Shown here: positions 58,470-64,000 of the stretch, one piece after another | Layout of the letters: the number at the start of each line of letters is the position of its first letter | Numbering within the stretch: the first letter of the stretch is position 1 | NCBI GenBank assembly: GCA_051530055.1 | Contig: CM121343.1 | Coordinates: 4,836,001-4,900,000, forward strand | Length of the DNA: 64,000 nucleotides | DNA from: Neoechinorhynchus agilis | Lineage: Eukaryota > Acanthocephala | Reading direction: 5' to 3' | Notes under the pieces: model-generated | What the model saw: only the letters and a program-made list of their open reading frames with translations | Told to the model about the DNA's origin: nothing | The model's database searches: none | Translations under genes and position numbers: made by a program

Positions 58470-61400
58470 ATGAGTTCCAAACAACACAAACACGTTTATG
58501 TTGACTCCTGCACAGTAACCAAGAAATTTCGGCTTAAAATGTAATAAGCAAAAAACTGCTAAATTTTATCCTATTTTTCCTAGTTTATTTGTTGAGCTTT
58601 TTTATATGAAAGGCGATCAAACTCCGTTTGCCGATCAAATAGAATCGCCGCAAAGATCTCTGATAAATATGCACAAATTGTACGTAGTAACTCAACTTTG
58701 GTGGAGGAATACACCAATGTCCGCTCCGATGCGGACATCGAGCAAGTCGTTTTTTTCCAAATGGAAGTTAGTGTACGATACTACATTTAAGTCTTATAAT
58801 TTATTTTTAGTTATGAAGAGTGGATCGAATTTCCAATAGGATACGATGAGCTGCATCGAAATACTGTACTGACTTTTGATCTGTACAGCAATCACGGCGC
58901 TAATAAGGAACCAATGCACATTGGCGGATCAACCGTGACCCTATTCGACGCTGAAGGGTTTGCATCTTTACTACCGAATTTCTTAAACTTATTTCTGTAT
59001 TTCCTGCTTCTGAGATTTTTCTACTGTTTTTATTAAGACTCCTCCGAAACTGAATGCAGTTGGGCTGGAAAGTCAAGCCTAAAAGATAAATTTCGCATTT
59101 AACATCAGAAATTCAGGCCTGTTTCAACATTTTTCAGCCTTTCGTTGAAAATAATTATGGACCTAAATGCGACTTTTACCATGAAGTTTAGATCATTCTA
59201 ATTAACTTAATTTTCGATGAAGCTTTTACCAAAATTCGCTAAACGATCTAGATGCCTTCATATGGGTAATGTTGATCTGAAAGTGTGGATTGGTCAAAAA
59301 TCAGATGGTCGTAGTAAGATCGACAGTATCAAAACTCCCGGGCGTCCATTCGAACTTTTGAACACTGCCGGGTTGGATTACAAAGAACTGGTAAAAGAAT
59401 CGAATCTGATTGATAAGGAAACCAGCAAGAGAATGCCCAGTGCGCACGAATCGGAACTCAAGTCTCTCAATAGATTAGACCGTATTTCAAAAGTATCATT
59501 ATCGAATATTGTAACGTGTATCCAAGTGTCTAATTTTAGCTCGTTCGAAAGTACGAGAAATGCATGCTTTCACAGAATTCTTATTTCGATGAGCAAATAC
59601 TGACACGTATAAAAGAAATATTTCAAGATTTTTATCGACGATTCAACTATTTGATATTGACTGTACGATTCGAGCGTTTCGTTCATCCACATTCCGAAAA
59701 AACATCACTTGTGTATTCACTAAAAGTAAGTGAGGTTGAAAAAATTTCGCTCAAAATAGCATGGAATTTTAGGAAGGAACCGAACTTCAGACGCCTTACG
59801 CGTATGCCGAATCAGTACTTGGATCTCCTTTTCGAGCCTGTTTTGACGGCGAAAGGGATTTTGTTTGTTTTTGGGCTTCTAGTTGGATTTATAATGCATT
59901 GCGAGTCGATTTAGAACAACTGTACCCAAGAGATGCACTTATTTCTTAATCGATCATCCGGTATGCAGGTCGACAAGACGTCTAAACCAGATCTACAGAA
60001 AAAAGAGATGCTAACGGTTTTGTCCTTTAAACGCTTTGCTGCCCACCAATTGCGCCATATATTTATATTAGTCGATTCTTAAATATCCACCGGGAACTAT
60101 TCTTAAGTTTGATGAGCAAGAACTTATTTGGGAATGTCGACATTATTTGGCATCAATCGAAGAGGTTTACTTGCATTTTTGACTAAGTTCCATTAAAAAG
60201 TTTTTAGGGCATTTGTAAGCTGCTCCAATGTGTGCGGTGGTCAGAAAATGAGGACATCGTGGATATCACATCCATACTCAGATCTTGGACAACGGTAAAT
60301 ATAGATGATCTCTTAGTATTGCTTGGACCAAACTACAAGGCTAAATTAGTCAGAAAGTTTGCTGTTGAGCAACTTAACAATTTTAAGGATGATGTCAGTA
60401 TAAATTATTTAATTTAAAAGAAAATATTGAAGTCATAGGAAATGATCTTATACTTGCCACAATTAGTTCAAGCATTGCGCTATGAGAATAGTTATATAGA
60501 AGATGATGGAACTTCAGCTCAAAAGAGTGTGCAACAGTCTCTCAGTGAGTTCTAATGTTGTCTTAACACAACCAAATTTTGATTAGTCCAGAATACGTGC
60601 TTAAGAACCTTCCTATCGAATCGAGCAGCAAAAAATTTAAAATTAGCCACTTTTCTCTATTGGTAAGTATCCTGGACCATTTTAGAAGATAAAAATTATT
60701 TCTAAGAGTTTGTGAGTCTATCATTCTTTGCTTGAATCAGATATTCTACTCGATTCCAACTAAACTTTAATAACGATATCCGAATCAATGTTGTCCAAAT
60801 TCGATGAGTAAGCGCAGTTTATACCTGCCAATGATCATTTTTAATGTGCCTTGTTTGATTTGATGCCTAAAAAGGAAAATAAGCCGAGTAAGGGATGTTC
60901 TAAAAGCACTGCATTGAACGAGTTGACTTTTATTGTTATTATTTGTTTTTCGTCAAATCTCGCTACTCATAAGGACCACTTTCCTTGGGCTTCGTGTATC
61001 GCCGTTGTGACGTGTAGATGATCATCCATGAGTTTAGTTAACAGCTTAAATTCATTTCAGAACAATATAAAAAATAATGATATTTGGCTTTTACTGGGCC
61101 TAAATGTGGCAGAATTGTTGCGTACACAAACTAACTCATCTTTAGGTACTTAACAGTGGAGGTCGTAAGCGATGAGGAGATTCACAAGGTTTGATATCCA
61201 CTCATGACTTTGTTTTTGCTCCGCTATCAAATCAATATTACAGAGGCCATCGCGATTCTAACCATCTTTATAGTTCATTAATTTCTAAAATTGAAAATAG
61301 AGACTACGATTCGCATCTTTTTTCAAAAATATGTTCTGCGTAAGTGGATTTTGCATGGCATTTTTTAAGCCTTCATAAATATCTTCCAATTCAAGAAAAT

Positions 61401-63804
61401 ATTTTTTTTGTAGTTTTGCCACCCCATATTTAAATTCACTAATTTATTTCCGTTATATCGTCGGATAATATTTCGACATTATCAAGGTTTGTCATTTTTT
61501 GTTGTTGTCTTGAGTATCTGCAGCAAACACAATGACAAACTTGATAATGTCGGAATATTATCCGACGATATAACGGAAATAAATTAGTGAATTTAAATAT
61601 GGGGTAGCAAAACTATCAAAAGGACGTATCTTTTTCCCCGAAGACTATAATCCAAGGCATCAATAAAATATGCCTACAGAAAAGTTTACCTAACTTCTTG
61701 TTAGATGTTACATTTAAGAAATCCTAATGAATTGTCGACCTAGATTCAACTTTAGGAGTAATGGTATACTCACTAACTTTTAACGGTCATTTTTAATTAA
61801 GATTTGCAAGAATGCGAACAGAACCTCATCACTCTACAAAGAAGTTCTTAGGGACTTCCTAAAAGCTTTAAAGACCATAAGTGGAACTGGTCGTCAAATT
61901 CACGACCACATTTGCGCTCAGCAAAGCTTCGTTAGTAAACTGGAAAAACTGTCGGAACTATTAAAAAATGAATCTGGGTCAAAGAGGAAACAAGAACTCT
62001 TGCATTCCATACTTAGAAAAGAAGATAACCCGCTAAAGTATAACTTTATGCACTTTACAGAACCATTTCCACTACCCCTGGATCCTCACAAAATTGTTTG
62101 CGGAATCGAAGTTGATTCTGCTCATGTATATCCGAGTGTTCAGTCGCCTTTCAAACTCGTTTTTAAGACGATGGACGGTGGGAAATACACTGCCATTTTT
62201 AAAAACGGGGATGATTTGAGACAAGATCAATTGGTTCTGCAGTTGATTGTATTGATCGATAAAGTAATGCAAAGGGAGAACATTGATCTCAAATTGACTC
62301 CTTACACGGTGCTTGCCACAAGTACCCATCACGGTTTCGTTGTAAATTTGTTTATAACAACCTATCGACTTCCAATAGGTCTTGTTCAATATATTGACGC
62401 AATTGGTTTAAGAAATATAAAAGCTCAACATCAAAGCATTTATTCTTACCTCGATATAATTTGTGAGAAATCTAAGTTAAGTAAATCTCACATGATCGAT
62501 AATTATGTTAAAAGTTGCGGTTTGTCTTCTTTTAAATTTTTTCCAAATGATACTTAAACTTTCATATAGCCGGTTACTGTGTTATAACATATTTACTGGG
62601 GGTTGGAGACAGACACATGGACAATCTAATGATAAGACCAAGTGGTAAAATCTTTTTTTACTTTACAGTCTACTAACGATATTGGCTAGGTCATTTATTT
62701 CACATAGATTTTAGTTATTTATTTGGCCGAGATCCAAAACCTATGGCACCTGTAATGAAGCTTAACAAAGATATGATTATATCCATGGGGAATAATGTTG
62801 GTGATTTTCGAAAGTATTGTTTTACGGCGTTTCTTCATCTACGAAGGTGAGTAAGCAATGACAAAGAGAAAAATTCAGAATCCATAATTTACCAAGGATG
62901 TTTCCAAAAGACATCCTTTTGTGGAACTTTAAAAAAATTGGTTTCAAAACTCACAAGTCATTACATGTCGAACTCATTTCAACAACTCTCGTTTTATCTC
63001 ACACTTTTCAAAAACGCTTGACAAAGAAATACACGTGGTAAAGTTAATTGATCATATTTCTTTAATTCACAATACTTCGAGATTTTACCCCAGAAATACT
63101 ATTATATTTAATCGCTTATTGAAGCTTGATTTATTTTTGGGTAATCGATTTCCGTTATTTAACGTACAATGCAGTGCATTATAGATTTTACGAGATACTA
63201 ATCTTTCAAGTTTGATTAAATTAACACTCATGGGGTTCAGAAAATAAAAGAAACTTATAGCATAAGCATTCGTCAAGTCTTAATTATTCAATGCCTAGGC
63301 TTAAATGTATTTCTCTCACTTTCCAAACTGAGATCTGAAATAAAATATCCACTGAATCAACGAACGTGCTCGTAATTTTTTTAATATCCACCGCGTGAAA
63401 AAAATCGTACGAACATTAATTGCTAAATAGTTTTGAATAAACCCACATCTTCAAGTCCATTTTCTTATTATAACATTTCTACTACTAATTAACATACTGT
63501 CCACGTTTACAGACATGCGAATATGATTTTGAACGTTTTGTCTCTCATGTTAGACGCAAATATCCCCGATATTCAGTGTGAGCCTGATAAGACGATTCAC
63601 AAGGTTTGCTTTCGAAAATTCAATTTTCAAGCATTTTCCTCAAAGGTTCACACAAGATTCCGGTTAGATTTGGACGACGAAGCAGCCGTCCTTCACCTTC
63701 AGAAAATGATAGATCAATCAATAAGTGCCCTTCTACCACAACTGATGGACATTCTTCACAACATTGCTGCTGTAAAGTATTGCTTTATCAATCGACCTTA
63801 TTAA
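58470..63804 (+). CDS. PIK3C3: Class III phosphatidylinositol 3-kinase VPS34
   Basis: About fourteen or more short exons. N-terminal C2 domain: [15 protein letters not shown], then LYVVTQLWW...[51 protein letters not shown]. Helical domain at 60.1-60.5 kb: [48 protein letters not shown]. Lipid-kinase domain at 61.84-63.8 kb: [12 protein letters not shown] with the ATP lysine, [13 protein letters not shown], catalytic GVGDRHMDN (about 62602), [14 protein letters not shown] (62701), [18 protein letters not shown]. Later exons are 62379-62519, 62570-62644, 62690-62846, 63513-63603 and 63646-63804, joined in phase. The enzyme makes PI3P on endosomes and phagophores with VPS15 and Beclin-1. The DFG glycine reads serine. 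An intron holds a long hairpin, and a 45-nt intron carries ctactaac. Middle exon borders are approximate. Confidence 0.9.
61412..61614. repeat. Near-perfect hairpin (~85-bp arms) in a VPS34 intron
   Basis: 61412-61496 pairs with 61531-61614 around a 34-nt loop. Paired steps include agttttgc/gcaaaact, accccatatttaaattcac with its complement, ttatatcgtcggataatatt with its complement, and gtcatt/aatgac. Only a few mismatches or single-base gaps are seen. It lies in the intron between the exon ending near 61340 and the kinase exon that starts near 61840. It is unlike the foldback at 57.35 kb in sequence. Confidence 0.93.
62847..63512 (+). other. PIK3C3: Long VPS34 intron
   Basis: A 666-nt intron between the exons ending FTAFLHLRR and starting [13 protein letters not shown], far longer than the other introns of this gene. 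AT-rich; no repeat or gene recognised inside. Confidence 0.8.
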
Positions 63805-64000
63805 AATCCTCGTCTCCATTTAGTCGGTAAGATGAGCTACGCTGACGAAGCAACAAATAAATGTTCTCTTATTTGTGTGGGAATTTAGGGCAAATTGTAC
63901 TTACTCCCTTTAAGATCGAAGGTAGCGGAAAGTCCGTTGATTAAAGACGCAAATATTGTCACTGTAGGTATTTGGATATAAAATATCTCTCTAACGTTCA
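63805..64000. other. VPS34 3' flank to the window end
   Basis: Probably 3' UTR and intergenic DNA. aaataaatg at about 63855 could be a polyadenylation signal. Nothing else is visible. Confidence 0.4.

Overview
This is eukaryotic DNA from a small invertebrate. Host genes are split by short introns (about 37-90 nt in the three best-resolved genes), lie on both strands and are set among decayed retrotransposons. Short introns, a compact SPARC gene, and RTE, Penelope, Helitron and pogo-like debris would fit a nematode. That placement is an inference; species and clade cannot be fixed from the sequence. No rRNA, no convincing tRNA, and no LTR or capsid-bearing element was recognised.

Layout. 1-11 kb is a transposon graveyard: LINEs with a C-terminal restriction-like endonuclease (REL-LINE), a second LINE family called here LINE-B, an RTE-type reverse transcriptase (RT) scrap, a Helitron scrap, and a Penelope-like element split by a LINE. 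11.6-16.5 kb is a tandem satellite of about 37 units of 130-131 bp; each unit is itself a dimer of two ~65-bp halves. 16.8-19.3 kb (minus) is a four-exon gene that matches anaphase-promoting complex subunit 5. 20-23.7 kb holds RTE-type LINEs.

23.75-38.9 kb is the centrepiece: a large inverted duplication. The left arm (23750-28125) and right arm (33191-38884) each carry an intact PCNA gene encoding the same 262-residue protein. The 5.07-kb spacer holds nine units of a ~245-bp satellite and most of U2SURP (SR140), whose last ~48 codons fall in the right arm and are copied as a fragment in the left. The left arm lacks 1319 bp, apparently through recombination between two LINE-B copies that are both still present in the right arm.

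39.1-39.7 kb is the 5' end of another RTE LINE. 40.0-45.0 kb (minus) is a PHLDB/LL5-type gene with coiled coils and a C-terminal PH domain. 45.5-50.8 kb has no recognisable gene. 50.8-51.9 kb (plus) is a complete eight-exon SPARC gene (256 aa). 52.7-55.5 kb is a REL-LINE with a 925-codon uninterrupted frame. 57.35-57.81 kb is a foldback element. 58.5-63.8 kb (plus) is the class III PI3-kinase VPS34, with DFS in place of DFG in its kinase and a near-perfect ~85-bp hairpin in one intron.

The host genes serve DNA replication (PCNA), mitosis (APC5), splicing (U2SURP), cortical and basement-membrane organisation (PHLDB, SPARC) and autophagy or endosome traffic (VPS34). They are not one pathway. 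What ties the middle of the window together is structural: satellite arrays, LINE recombination and an inverted duplication that doubled PCNA.
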